Notes: generated from the sequence alone by a model not told the origin. DNA of 64,000 nucleotides from J027 sp965215855 (GCA_965215855.1 CBDCER010000003.1:1550001-1614000), one strand, 5' to 3'; positions 35,492 to 45,021 are shown, counted from the first letter of the stretch. Numbers and translations are program-made.

Positions 35492-36690
35492 GACGCAAGC
35501 CCCTCTACCGCAGTGGCAGTTGCTTCTTCAGGCGACATTCCCTCTAGTACGGCTTCAAACGCAGTCTGGAGGGCTGCCGCTGCGGGGCTGTTACGATTTG
35601 TGGCAAAAATGGAATCGGGCAGCCAGGCGGACAGAGTCTCCAGATAGGGTTCATTCAAAATATCCACAGCGCGTTGTTGGGCCGGAAACAACTGCAATAT
35701 CTGGGCACTATCGGCCAGATTGTCGGTATCCATCATCCAATTCAAGAAACGTTGGGCACGTTCCTGACGCACCAGGTCATCGGTTACTACGACCCACAAC
35801 CAACCATCAACCAATAGACGTGGCGTGCCATCCAGGGTAGGCAGCGGCATGGGAGCCACTTCCGGCGGCAATGCGTCACGCCGTCGTAGATAGGTTCCTG
35901 AATCGACCATTGCCAGGTTACTCGCACCGGATGTGATCTGGCCCCAATAGCTGAAAGGTGTACTGTAATCTAGAATATCTGTGGTAAACAGGCCAGCAGC
36001 CACTCCCTCAGCATAAAATTCAAGAACCCGTTGCGTGATTTCGGCATCTAGGGCTGGTAATCCTTCATCGTTGACAAGACTGCCGCCTGCTGCCAGATAT
36101 TCGGCCATAATTAGATAGTTGGCAAAGCCGCCGGCACGCGGTCTTCCAGGAAACAAGATGGGATCATCCTGAGAAAAAATCAAGGTAAAGTCTGTAGGAG
36201 GCACGTCGAAGATTGTCGTATTGTACAGCATGTGTCTGATCTCTAGCATATACGGCCACCCATATTGCACGCCATTGACTTCACCCAAATTCAGTAACTC
36301 CGGTGATAGCGATGACAACCCGCCAGTGATGGAAAAAGGAACCCATCCATCCAATGGCTGTAAAAGCCCGGCGTTGACAGCTCCTTCCAGGTCTTCGCGG
36401 CGGAGCAACATAATATCGGGTAACGCATCTGGCGCAACGTCGCGGGTCAACAATAAACGGTGCAGATCTGCACCAATTTCGTGTTGATAGATGCGTAGGT
36501 CAAGCGCGTTGGATTCGTTGAAATCGTCGAAAATCCGATCGATCTCCGCCCGGCCACCGGTATATAAAGCGTCCGGCCACCACACGCTGATGGCGGTGGG
36601 CGATGCGTCATCTTCCTGTGCCCAGGCGGGGAAGATGACGCTGCCTAACAGAACAATCACCAGTAATAACGCCGCTTTTTGTGTTGGCAT
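35488..36690 (-). CDS. Extracellular solute-binding protein, family 1-like
   Basis: The protein has 400 residues. The signal peptide (MPTQKAALLLVIVLLGSVIF) follows ATG 36690, with GGAG eight bases upstream. The mature part matches cluster B/D sugar-type solute-binding proteins: ISVWWPDALYTGG near the start, a hinge region with PDIMLLRRED and GLLQPLDGWVPF, and the C-terminal GWLWVVVTDDLVRQERAQRFLNWM. No transporter membrane or ATPase genes are adjacent, so its partner must be elsewhere. The longer open frame upstream has no signal peptide and is rejected. The ligand (probably sugar or oligosaccharide) is not identifiable. Confidence 0.8.
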   Translation of the reverse strand: MPTQKAALLLVIVLLGSVIFPAWAQEDDASPTAISVWWPDALYTGGRAEIDRIFDDFNESNALDLRIYQHEIGADLHRLLLTRDVAPDALPDIMLLRREDLEGAVNAGLLQPLDGWVPFSITGGLSSLSPELLNLGEVNGVQYGWPYMLEIRHMLYNTTIFDVPPTDFTLIFSQDDPILFPGRPRAGGFANYLIMAEYLAAGGSLVNDEGLPALDAEITQRVLEFYAEGVAAGLFTTDILDYSTPFSYWGQITSGASNLAMVDSGTYLRRRDALPPEVAPMPLPTLDGTPRLLVDGWLWVVVTDDLVRQERAQRFLNWMMDTDNLADSAQILQLFPAQQRAVDILNEPYLETLSAWLPDSIFATNRNSPAAAALQTAFEAVLEGMSPEEATATAVEGLAS

Positions 36691-36730
36691 GAGGTATCTC
36701 CAGTTGATCCTGAGTGCCATTATGCCGTGT

Positions 36731-36757
36731 TTGATCGGAATGGCAAGGTGGTATAAT
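36731..36757 (+). promoter_or_regulatory. Putative promoter of the glycan trio
   Basis: A perfect TATAAT at 36752-36757 and TTGATC at 36731-36736 (spacer 15) lie in the 100-base divergent gap upstream of the fusion gene. The spacing is short, so this is a modest match. Confidence 0.4.
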
Positions 36758-36790
36758 CGGGGCGGACTATTTTGATCGAGGCGACTGACC

Positions 36791-39046
36791 ATGCGAACGC
36801 GATATTTGCTATTCATCCTGGCGGCTGTTTTGTTGTTGACCCTATTGACTGTTGGCGGACAACCTGCGGCCCAGAGCTTAACGACACTCAAGATAGGATT
36901 CATCGAAGGGGCTGGCGCACCCGGCGACGCTGGCGCACGATTGGCGGTTGAGCAGATTAATCGCATCGGCGGCATTACCGGCCCCGATGGTACTCAATAT
37001 CGCCTGGAACTATCTTACCAGCAACGCCCGCCAACTATCGCCAGCGATGTTCCGATTGCGGTCAACTTTCTAACAACTCAAGGGGCAATTGCCCTGATTG
37101 GCCCCACTGATAACGAACTGACACTGCCCAACCTGGAACCATTGGCCCGTGCCGGAGTGCCAGTTCTCACGTTGGCAACGTCGGACACCCTGACCGATGT
37201 TGATGTCACTAATAACATCATGCGGATGCGAGCCGCTGAACGCTATCATAGTTTTGCGTTGGCCGATGTGTTATTGCGCGAGCGGGGCTATACGCGTATC
37301 GCTATCATCCAGACGGATATTGAATCGACGGAAGCCTTGCTGATTTTTGAGAATGGGATGCAAAACCTGGGTTATGCACCCACCCTCAAACTCCAACGGC
37401 TTGATAATTCGACATTAACCGAAGATACTGCCGAGATTTTGCAGGCTGCGCCCGAAGCGGTGGTGATGTGGGGGCCGCACGAAGACGCGGCTGCGTTGCT
37501 CCAAAACTTGCGAACGGCTAATTATCGAGGGCTGTTTGTATATCGCGATGCGTTGGATGCGGTTAGTGCTGGCGTTATCCCATTGCGGCTGGCAAATGGG
37601 ATCATGGGCGTTACGTCCTGGGCTTATAGTACGCCTAACGAAATCAGTCGCTTGTTTTTGTTAGATTTTATTACGGCCTATAATCGTATCCCGACCAGTG
37701 TTGATGCTGCTGCTTATGACGCGGTGTGGATTCTACGTCGCCAGATCGAACTCACTGGGCCAGAAATGCCGCAGCTGTATGAAGGCTTGCTCCGCACACC
37801 GGCGATTGTTGCGGTGCAGGGGCGTCTGGAACCGGTAGTATACGGCAATGGCGATTTTGCCCGTCATGTCACAGTCTATACCATTCCCGAAGCGGGCGGA
37901 CCGCATCTCGTTGCTCGCTATGCTGATAATGCTCGTTTACCTGATAGCGATTTAATAAACGTGGATGAGATTCCACGTATTGTTGGCCTGTTGGGTACCA
38001 TCACGTTTACACCGTCACCGACCTTTACCCCATCTGTGACACCGATCCCGACTAGTACCTTTACGCCCATTCCAGCGTCGCCGACACCAGCGCAAGTGTC
38101 GCTTTATGTGGAATTGCCAACGGTTAATGTCCGGAGTGGGCCAGGGACTGATTTTGACAAGATCGGTGAGATTAACCAGGGAGAAACGCACCCGATCATC
38201 GGCACAAACGCAGATCGCTCCTGGGTTGTAATACGTTTTGGAGGCGGCCAGGGCTGGGTCTCAGCAGAAGTCGTCCAGATCTTTGATCCCTATAATGATT
38301 TCAACCTGTTGCCTATCCTCCAGCCGATTGAAGGTGGTGCATTTGTGCCGCCACCCGTTACCCAACCACCACCACCCTCGGGTGGCATTGATTTGCTGAT
38401 CGAGAGCGTGGTGCTATCGCCAGCCCAACTCAGTCCCAGCCAGCCATTTAGTGCCCAGGTCGTCATCCGTAACAATGGCACGCAAGATGCAACCAACTTT
38501 ATCGTGGCAGCAACTTTTCAGCCAGATAATATTCCGGTGAACAACACAATAGGTGGTCTGGCGGCGGGCGGGATCGTCAGCACCAATCTGGTTGCCACCG
38601 TCAGTGGAACCGGATCATTTACAATTGGTGTCATGGTCGATTCGAGCAATGGGGTGGCTGAAACCAACGAAAGCAACAATGTTTATACGCTGTCCTATCG
38701 AGTCGATTACCCGGTCGTGGCCGAAGTGCAGGAATTCACGCTGCCGGTCAACACGGCGCTTGATCTGGCTGGTGGCACAGCCGACATCCTTTGGACGGGA
38801 GCGGCGCTCAACGCTCAAAATGGCGCTTTGCTCGGCATTATTCCCAGCGTGACCTATGACACGGTCTTTTACGATAGCATCAACCCGACCATCATCAATC
38901 AGGCATCGCTCACTGATTTGCAGGTGCAACAGGGCGTCTTGATTGGGGTTATCACTGCTGAAGGTCAGCGAGGGGTGATGGAAGTCGATCAGCGTTTTGG
39001 TTCGTCGGTAACGGTGACCTATCGTATCTATCGGAGCGTGCCTTGA
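36791..39046 (+). CDS. Periplasmic-binding protein / SH3b / CARDB fusion protein
   Basis: The protein has 751 residues. It has a signal peptide (LLFILAAVLLLTLLTVGG), then a LIV-BP-like type 1 periplasmic-binding domain (about 35-395; LKIGFIEGAGAPGDAG, FLTTQGAIALIGP, TRIAIIQTD, AAYDAVWILRRQ). A Thr/Pro-rich linker (400-432) leads to an SH3b domain (435-500, VNVRSGPGTDFDKIG to GQGWVSAEVVQIF), a Pro-rich spacer and a CARDB-like Ig domain (about 535-635, IESVVLSPAQLSP, VVIRNNGTQDATNF, ESNNVYTL), then a small beta domain. It is an exported, probably wall-associated sensor or binding protein. The TTG start of the glycosyltransferase overlaps its stop codon. Confidence 0.82.
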   Translation: MRTRYLLFILAAVLLLTLLTVGGQPAAQSLTTLKIGFIEGAGAPGDAGARLAVEQINRIGGITGPDGTQYRLELSYQQRPPTIASDVPIAVNFLTTQGAIALIGPTDNELTLPNLEPLARAGVPVLTLATSDTLTDVDVTNNIMRMRAAERYHSFALADVLLRERGYTRIAIIQTDIESTEALLIFENGMQNLGYAPTLKLQRLDNSTLTEDTAEILQAAPEAVVMWGPHEDAAALLQNLRTANYRGLFVYRDALDAVSAGVIPLRLANGIMGVTSWAYSTPNEISRLFLLDFITAYNRIPTSVDAAAYDAVWILRRQIELTGPEMPQLYEGLLRTPAIVAVQGRLEPVVYGNGDFARHVTVYTIPEAGGPHLVARYADNARLPDSDLINVDEIPRIVGLLGTITFTPSPTFTPSVTPIPTSTFTPIPASPTPAQVSLYVELPTVNVRSGPGTDFDKIGEINQGETHPIIGTNADRSWVVIRFGGGQGWVSAEVVQIFDPYNDFNLLPILQPIEGGAFVPPPVTQPPPPSGGIDLLIESVVLSPAQLSPSQPFSAQVVIRNNGTQDATNFIVAATFQPDNIPVNNTIGGLAAGGIVSTNLVATVSGTGSFTIGVMVDSSNGVAETNESNNVYTLSYRVDYPVVAEVQEFTLPVNTALDLAGGTADILWTGAALNAQNGALLGIIPSVTYDTVFYDSINPTIINQASLTDLQVQQGVLIGVITAEGQRGVMEVDQRFGSSVTVTYRIYRSVP

Positions 39047-40170
39047 CCCATATTGCGCTCAATGCCCACTTGCTGGCTCCTGGTAATGGTTACCGACGAG
39101 CGGGGATACACCAATATATCAGCAACATTCTGACTCATTTGCCAGATGTGGATGATGGATTGACTTATACAGTCCTAGCGAATCATGCGCTAGACCAGTT
39201 ATCACCGCAGATGCACCAGCAAATCAGCACTTTGCAGACACGGCGTCCCTGGAAACGTATTGTGTGGGAGCAAACAGTCCAGCCTTTCATGGTACGACGG
39301 CTGAAACCTGATCTTTATCACGGTATGGCGTTTGTTGCACCGCGAGGTCTGCGCTGCCCATCGGTTGTCACCGTCTATGACCTGAGTTTTGTGCGCTATC
39401 CCGAAGTCCTCTCGCGTTTACGACGTGAATACCTGCAACGCTTTACCCGCGCCAGTTGCCAACGGGCAGCCCGTATCATCGCCATTTCGGAGAGTACGGC
39501 ACAGGATATGGTCAGGCTATGGCGCATTCCGCGAGACAAAATTGACGTGACATTGTTGGGCGTTTCATCCCAATTTCAACCGCTGCCAGAAGATGAGGTG
39601 GAGGCTTTTCGGTCGAGGGAGGAGCTGCCACAACGTTTTCTGCTCTTTGTTGGTACCTTGGAGCCGCGCAAGAATCTGCCACTATTGCTGCGAGCCTATG
39701 CCCGCTTGCCCGCTGATTGTCGTCAGGAGGTGCATCTCGTGATTGGTGGTGGCAGAGGGTGGATGTATGATGAGATTTTTGCTACCATCGCCCAGCACAA
39801 TTTGGTGGATACCGTCCATACACCCGGCTATATCCCAGCAGAGGACCTGGCGCTGTGGTATAACGCTGCCGAAGCATTAGTTTATCCTACTCTCTATGAA
39901 GGGTTTGGGTTCCCGATCATAGAGGCTATGGCCTGCGGTAAACCTGTGTTAGCTTCAAACAGTTCATCATTGCCAGAAGCCGCCGGAGATGTGGGGATTT
40001 TGCTGCCACCGGATGACGAAGCGGCCTGGATGACCGCTATGCTCAATTTGATTTCTGATGAACAAGCACGCGCCGCGATTAGTCCTAGCGCGATTGTGTG
40101 GGCAAGAGAATTCACATGGGAACGCACAGCCAGACAAACTATCAACAGTTATCAGCAGGCAATGGTATGA
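39043..40170 (+). CDS. Glycosyltransferase family 4
   Basis: The protein has 375 residues with the GT-B fold of GT4: N-terminal ALNAHLLAPGNGYRRAGIHQY, FLLFVGTLEPRKNLPLLLRAY, and the C-terminal nucleotide-sugar site ALVYPTLYEGFGFPIIEAMACGKPV with the two glutamates of the E-x7-E motif. It transfers a sugar from an activated donor, most likely onto a lipid-linked glycan. The TTG start at 39043 overlaps the preceding TGA, with GGAGCG upstream; translation is likely coupled. Its stop overlaps the next start (ATGA). Context with the phosphotransferase points to surface polysaccharide synthesis. Confidence 0.9.
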   Translation: MTHIALNAHLLAPGNGYRRAGIHQYISNILTHLPDVDDGLTYTVLANHALDQLSPQMHQQISTLQTRRPWKRIVWEQTVQPFMVRRLKPDLYHGMAFVAPRGLRCPSVVTVYDLSFVRYPEVLSRLRREYLQRFTRASCQRAARIIAISESTAQDMVRLWRIPRDKIDVTLLGVSSQFQPLPEDEVEAFRSREELPQRFLLFVGTLEPRKNLPLLLRAYARLPADCRQEVHLVIGGGRGWMYDEIFATIAQHNLVDTVHTPGYIPAEDLALWYNAAEALVYPTLYEGFGFPIIEAMACGKPVLASNSSSLPEAAGDVGILLPPDDEAAWMTAMLNLISDEQARAAISPSAIVWAREFTWERTARQTINSYQQAMV

Positions 40171-41633
40171 CAACAGAGGCCGAGAGTACAGCCGTTAATG
40201 GCGGCAGCAGGTGGTTGGCTGAACTCACTAGCTGGCAACTGGCGTTGATTGATGCAGCATTGATTGGTATTGCGTTTTTTGCGGCTTACTATCTACGGTA
40301 TACAGCGCAATGGTTTGAACCAGTTGATGAGGTGAATTCGTCGCCCTTTGGCCCTTATTTACCATACATGGGAATCTTCATGGTTTGGTTGCTGGTCGCT
40401 AATCAGGGGGCCGGTTTGTATGTCCAGCGGCGGGGTCGTACCTGGGCCAACGAATTGTTTTCGATTGGCAACGCGGCCACCAATGCGGTGGTGGTCGTGA
40501 TGGCGCTCAGTTTCTTGCTCAGGCCGCTGGTGTTTTCACGCCTGATGATGGTTGAGGCTGGTGTCTTGGTGATTCTCTTGCTGGGGTTGTGGCGACTGAT
40601 GCTGCGCGTCGTCAACCATCGCCTGCGACGGCGCGGGATTGGTGTGCGGCGTGTACTCATTGTAGGTGCTGATGAGCTAGGTCGCCATGTGCTGAGAACG
40701 CTCGTCGCCCGGCCTGACCTGGGCTATAAACCCATCGGTTTTCTGGACGATGATCCACAAATTGGTTCGCATGATCTGGGACGTGTCACCGCATTGGGGA
40801 ACGTGCAGAATCTCCCTGATATTTTGGGCCAACACTGGGTTGATTTGGTGATTGTGACTTTGCCCTGGGAAAATCATCGCCAGATTGTCGCCATTGTCAA
40901 CGAGTGCGAAAAACAAGGGGTTGAGGTTCGCACTGTCCCCGATTTGTTCCAGCTCAATCTCTCGCAAGTGCAAATCGAGATGTTAAGTGGTATCCCGTTG
41001 CTCGGCCTGCATCGTGAACTGGAGTTTCATCCGGCCAATCGTCTCATCAAACGTGCCCTTGACATACTATTGGTGGTGCTGTCTTTGCCATTTGTTATTC
41101 CGATGTTCACTTTAATTGGCATTGCCATTCGCCTCGACTCGCCAGGCGCAATCTTCTTTGGGCAGGAACGGATTGGCTTGAATGGAAAATCCTTCAAGAT
41201 CTACAAATTTCGTACCATGATAAAAAACGCCGAGGCCATGTGGGATGAGGTTCTGCGTGATACTGCTGAGGATTTGCGCCGCCCCAAGCTCATCAATGAT
41301 CCGCGTGTGACACGTGTAGGTAAGTTCTTACGTATCACCAGCCTGGACGAATTTCCTAACATCATCAATGTCTTGAAAGGCAATATGAGCCTGGTGGGGC
41401 CACGTCCCCAGGTCCAACGCGAAGTTGACCTCTATGAACCCTGGCATTACCAGCGTCTCAAGGTCAAGCCCGGCATGACAGGCCTCTGGCAAATCAGCGG
41501 ACGTAGTGACATCCCCTTCGATGAGATGTGCCTATTGGATATTTATTATATTGAGAACTGGTCGTTGGCCCTGGATCTACAAATTTTGTTACAGACTGCG
41601 CCACGTGTGCTTTTTCGCACAGGGGCATATTAA
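40167..41633 (+). CDS. Polyprenyl glycosylphosphotransferase (WbaP/WcaJ-like)
   Basis: The protein has 488 residues. Four to five N-terminal membrane segments (about 20-135) lead to a CoA-binding-like cytoplasmic domain (155-290, RRVLIVGADELGRHVLR), then a further TM (about 310-330) and the catalytic domain (LIKRALDILLVV, YKFRTM, RVGKFLRITSLDEFPNIINV, SLVGPRPQ, KPGMTGLWQISGR). It transfers a sugar-1-phosphate from UDP-sugar to undecaprenyl phosphate at the inner membrane, starting polysaccharide assembly. The ATG at 40167 overlaps the GT4 stop (ATGA). Length and motifs fit the UDP-glucose/galactose group; the sugar is unproven. Confidence 0.93.
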   Translation: MTTEAESTAVNGGSRWLAELTSWQLALIDAALIGIAFFAAYYLRYTAQWFEPVDEVNSSPFGPYLPYMGIFMVWLLVANQGAGLYVQRRGRTWANELFSIGNAATNAVVVVMALSFLLRPLVFSRLMMVEAGVLVILLLGLWRLMLRVVNHRLRRRGIGVRRVLIVGADELGRHVLRTLVARPDLGYKPIGFLDDDPQIGSHDLGRVTALGNVQNLPDILGQHWVDLVIVTLPWENHRQIVAIVNECEKQGVEVRTVPDLFQLNLSQVQIEMLSGIPLLGLHRELEFHPANRLIKRALDILLVVLSLPFVIPMFTLIGIAIRLDSPGAIFFGQERIGLNGKSFKIYKFRTMIKNAEAMWDEVLRDTAEDLRRPKLINDPRVTRVGKFLRITSLDEFPNIINVLKGNMSLVGPRPQVQREVDLYEPWHYQRLKVKPGMTGLWQISGRSDIPFDEMCLLDIYYIENWSLALDLQILLQTAPRVLFRTGAY

Positions 41634-42913
41634 GTCCGCACAATCAGACCTTCCAGGAATTCCTCGTTGGTTTCTGTACGCCGGAACTGCTGCAACAGGC
41701 GCTCGGTGGGGTCTATGAGATCGTCTTCGTTTTCCTTCACCATCAAATCAAACATACGACGCAGTGTCCAGACACGCTGTGTGACATCTGGTCCTAACAG
41801 CAATTCTTCCTTACGGGTGGAGGATTGCTTGACATCAAAGGCCGGGAAGATGCGACGCTCCTGTAACTCACGCGACAGGTGCAACTCGCTGTTGCCTGTT
41901 CCCTTAAATTCTTCGTAGATCACGTCGTCCATACGGCTACCGGTCTTCACCAAACAGGTCGCACAGATCGTTAGGCTGCCACCTTCTTCCACATTACGCG
42001 CCGCACCAAAGAATCGCTTGGGTGGGTAAAGTGCAGATGGATCAAGACCACCAGTCAGGGTGCGGCCACTGGGCGGCACCACCAGATTATAAGCTCGCGC
42101 CAGACGGGTGATGCTATCCAGTAAAATCACTACATCTCGTGAACTTTCAACCAATCGCTTGGCTCGTTCCAATGCCATTTCTGCCACGCGCACATGGCTC
42201 TGGGCCAGATCATCGAAGGTGCTGCTGATGACCTCAGCATCCACAGAACGATCCATGTCCGTCACTTCTTCGGGGCGCTCACCAATGAGCACGACCATCA
42301 AATGCACTTCGGGATAGTTCAGGCTGATGGCATTGGCAACTTCCTTCAGCACGGTTGTTTTACCGGCTTTGGGTGGGCTGACAAACAAACCACGCTGTCC
42401 CATACCGATGGGTGCAACTAGGTTTAGCAGCCTGGTTGATAGAATGTGAGTGCTGGTTTCAAGATTAAAGCGTTGGTCGGGGAAGATGGGCGTTAAATGC
42501 TCAAAGTGGGGGCGGTGTTTGACAAGTTCGGGATCCATACCATTAACCGCTTCGACTCGCAATAACCCGTAGTATTTTTCCGAGTCTTTTGGCGGCCTGA
42601 TTTGCCCGATCACCATGTCACCGGTCCGCAGATTAAAACGGCGTATCTGCGTCTGGCTGACGTAAATATCTTCGGAACTGGGGCGATAAGCTCTTGAGCG
42701 CAAGAAGCCAATGCCATCCTCGATAATTTCTAAAACGCCACCGCGCAACTGATGACCTTGTTGCTCGGCTTTGGCCCGGAGAATACGAAGGATTAAGTCG
42801 TCTTTTTTCAAGCGGCTATATCCCCCAATTTCCAGCTCCCGTGCTAAAGCCCGTAACTCGTTAAGTGTCATCTTATCTAGTTCAGCAATATTGAGATTTG
42901 TCATCGAAACCAT
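41630..42913 (-). CDS. rho: Transcription termination factor Rho
   Basis: The protein has 427 residues. An N-terminal Rho-N helical domain (MTLNELRALARELEIGGY), the cold-shock-like RNA-binding domain (EDGIGFLRS, DIYVSQTQIRRFNLRTGD) and the ATPase domain are present: Walker A SPPKAGKTT, LIGERPEEVTDMDR, Walker B VVILLDSITRLARAYN, and the Q-loop/R-loop KTGSRMDDVIYEEFKGTGNSEL. It is a ring hexamer that releases RNA from RNA polymerase. The ATG at 42913 has AAGGAGG ten bases upstream; an in-frame ATG at 42904 overlaps the stop of a small upstream frame. A long leader of about 190 bases precedes it. Confidence 0.97.
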   Translation of the reverse strand: MVSMTNLNIAELDKMTLNELRALARELEIGGYSRLKKDDLILRILRAKAEQQGHQLRGGVLEIIEDGIGFLRSRAYRPSSEDIYVSQTQIRRFNLRTGDMVIGQIRPPKDSEKYYGLLRVEAVNGMDPELVKHRPHFEHLTPIFPDQRFNLETSTHILSTRLLNLVAPIGMGQRGLFVSPPKAGKTTVLKEVANAISLNYPEVHLMVVLIGERPEEVTDMDRSVDAEVISSTFDDLAQSHVRVAEMALERAKRLVESSRDVVILLDSITRLARAYNLVVPPSGRTLTGGLDPSALYPPKRFFGAARNVEEGGSLTICATCLVKTGSRMDDVIYEEFKGTGNSELHLSRELQERRIFPAFDVKQSSTRKEELLLGPDVTQRVWTLRRMFDLMVKENEDDLIDPTERLLQQFRRTETNEEFLEGLIVRT

Positions 42914-43005
42914 AGGCCAATGGCCTCCTTGCCAAGAGATAAATTTAGGTGTTGATAGAGATAGAGTGCATCAGTGTTGAAAAGCACGCGATAAAGCTTA
43001 ACCAT
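42901..43005 (-). other. Possible 34-residue upstream ORF overlapping the rho start
   Basis: From ATG 43005 the frame reads MVKLYRVLFN and ends with a TGA at 42901-42903 that overlaps the second in-frame ATG of rho (ATGA). It has no clear ribosome site, so it may be chance. The rest of the 302-base gap 42914-43215 holds the rho promoter and the thrS terminator. Confidence 0.25.
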
Positions 43006-43109
43006 AGTTATGCCATTAAGAAAGATCGAACGTACAGATACATTACTTACAAAAGGGTGACGATCTTGTCCTCGTGGGGGTAAACCGCGCCTTGCGACGC
43101 TATATTCAA

Positions 43110-43138
43110 AATATAACACAGACTTTGCCCATGTTCAA
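43110..43138 (-). promoter_or_regulatory. Promoter of rho
   Basis: On the minus strand TTGAAC (43138-43133), a 17-base spacer and TATATT (43115-43110) make a good sigma-70-type promoter, giving a leader of about 190 nt before the rho start. Confidence 0.6.
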
Positions 43139-43162
43139 GCGGTAAAGCACATGAAAAGGGAA

Positions 43163-43193
43163 AGCGTGGGGAATTTAGCCCGTTCCCCACGCT
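43163..43193 (-). terminator. Intrinsic terminator of thrS
   Basis: A perfect 11-bp stem AGCGTGGGGAA/TTCCCCACGCT (43163-43173 with 43183-43193) lies 23 bases past the thrS stop. On the minus strand it is followed by a T-rich stretch. Confidence 0.8.
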
Positions 43194-43215
43194 TGTCTGT
43201 TATGGTAAGTAGCAG

Positions 43216-45021
43216 CTAGATAACCAGCTCCATTCGCCGCTCGTCGCGTACACGCTGTGCCATTGCAATGAAATCGGCCACTGACATAGGATCCAGCTCC
43301 GTATCATCACGCAAGCGCACACTGACCGTTCCAGCTTCGATATCGCGTGGCCCGATGACCACCAGATAGGGAATTCGCATACTACGTGCCTCAGCGATTT
43401 TCTTGCCAAGCTGACCACGATGGTAGACTTCTACCCGAAAACCTGCATTCTGAAGTTGAGCCATTAACGCATTGGCTTCAGCTTCAACCTTCTTGCTGAC
43501 AGGTAACACGGCTATCTGGACAGGTGATAGCCACAAGGGGAACGCACCATAGAAATGCTCAATCAGGATGCCCACGAAACGCTCCAGGCTGCCAAACGGC
43601 GCACGATGGATCATCACCGGACGATGGGCTTTATTATCCGCACCGATGTATTCCATCTGGAAACGTTCGGGCAGTGAGTAGTCAACTTGGACCGTTCCCA
43701 ACTGCCATTCACGCTTCAGCACATCGCGGAAGATGAAGTCCAGTTTGGGGCCATAGAAGGCTGCCTCGCCTTCCTCGACCACATAATTCATGCCCAATTG
43801 TTCACAAGCCTGGATGATTGCGTCCGTCGCTTGCTGCCAGATGCTATCTTCACCGATGTACTTGTCGCTCTCTGGATCGCGGATACCGACTCGTGCCCGG
43901 AAATCGTCCAGTCCTAACGCATTAAATACGTATTGGATCAAATCTACCACGCCGATAAACTCATCGAGCAGTTGATCGGGCGTCACGAACAGGTGCGCGT
44001 CGTCTACCGTGAAACCGCGCACTCGCGTCAGACCGGCCAGCTCGCCGGACTGCTCATAACGATAGACCGTGCCAAATTCCATCAAGCGAATGGGCAAATC
44101 GCGGTAGGAGCGCAGTTCGCTATTGTAAATCTGGATGTGATGCGGACAGTTCATCGGTCTCAGCAAGAACAATTCTCCATCCACATCTATTGGATCGTAC
44201 TGACTATCAGAGTAGTAGGGATAGTGTCCTGACGTCTCGTACAGTTCCAGTTTGGCGATATGCGGCGTCACTACTGGTAAATAACCACGATGTACCTGCT
44301 CATCGCGCAGGAACCGTTCCAGTGAATCACGCAGAATCGCGCCTTTCGGCTTCCATAGCGGTAAGCCTTTGCCGACCAGCGGACTGAAGGCAAACAGTCC
44401 TAATTCCACACCAATCTTGCGATGGTCGCGCATTTTGGCCTCTTCCAGACGGTCCAGATAGTCCTCCAGCTGCTCTGCCGTTTCCCAAGCCGTGCCATAG
44501 ATGCGCGTCAGCATCGGTCTGTTTTCATCACCGCGCCAGTAAGCGCCTGCTGGTTCTTTGAACGAAATGCTGAAGGCGGCGGGATTTAAGGTCGACGTAT
44601 CCTCTACATGTGGCCCGCGACACAGGTCTTCAAACGAATCGTGTTTATACGTCGTCAATACCACATCTTGATTAGCTTCAAGTTTGTTGCCATATTCATC
44701 TAAGCCACCACCTACTAACCCCTCAATCAGTTCTAGCTTGTAGGGTTGATCGGCAAACAGTTCCAGAGCTTCTTCGGAGGAAACTACGCGGCGGTCGAAT
44801 GAAAAGCCGCCCGCGATTATCTTCCGCATCCGCTTTTCGACCCATTTCAAATCATCTTGCCGGAGTTGGCGTGGCAGGTCGAAATCATAATAGAATCCAT
44901 CCTCAATGGGTGGGCCAATGGCAATTTTGGCATCTGGAAAGCGTTCCAGCACTGCCTCGGCCATCACGTGCGCCATTGAGTGACGAATTCGATAGAGATT
45001 GCTGTCTTCGTAGCGTTCCAT
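43216..45021 (-). CDS. thrS: Threonyl-tRNA synthetase lacking the N-terminal TGS domain
   Basis: The protein has 601 residues. It opens directly in the editing/SAD domain with YRIRHSMAHVMAEAV (HxxxH at H14/H18) and a later CRGPHVEDT. The class II core follows (RPMNCPHH with the zinc Cys, YRYEQSGELAGLTRVRGFTVDDAH, motif 3 MIHRAPFGSLERFVGILIEH), then the anticodon-binding domain. The usual N1/TGS domain of about 60 residues is absent. The ATG at 45021 has GAGGACAATA before it; the ATG at 45033 is an alternative. A T-box riboswitch with a threonine specifier lies upstream, so its expression should rise when tRNA-Thr is uncharged. Confidence 0.95.
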   Translation of the reverse strand: MERYEDSNLYRIRHSMAHVMAEAVLERFPDAKIAIGPPIEDGFYYDFDLPRQLRQDDLKWVEKRMRKIIAGGFSFDRRVVSSEEALELFADQPYKLELIEGLVGGGLDEYGNKLEANQDVVLTTYKHDSFEDLCRGPHVEDTSTLNPAAFSISFKEPAGAYWRGDENRPMLTRIYGTAWETAEQLEDYLDRLEEAKMRDHRKIGVELGLFAFSPLVGKGLPLWKPKGAILRDSLERFLRDEQVHRGYLPVVTPHIAKLELYETSGHYPYYSDSQYDPIDVDGELFLLRPMNCPHHIQIYNSELRSYRDLPIRLMEFGTVYRYEQSGELAGLTRVRGFTVDDAHLFVTPDQLLDEFIGVVDLIQYVFNALGLDDFRARVGIRDPESDKYIGEDSIWQQATDAIIQACEQLGMNYVVEEGEAAFYGPKLDFIFRDVLKREWQLGTVQVDYSLPERFQMEYIGADNKAHRPVMIHRAPFGSLERFVGILIEHFYGAFPLWLSPVQIAVLPVSKKVEAEANALMAQLQNAGFRVEVYHRGQLGKKIAEARSMRIPYLVVIGPRDIEAGTVSVRLRDDTELDPMSVADFIAMAQRVRDERRMELVI

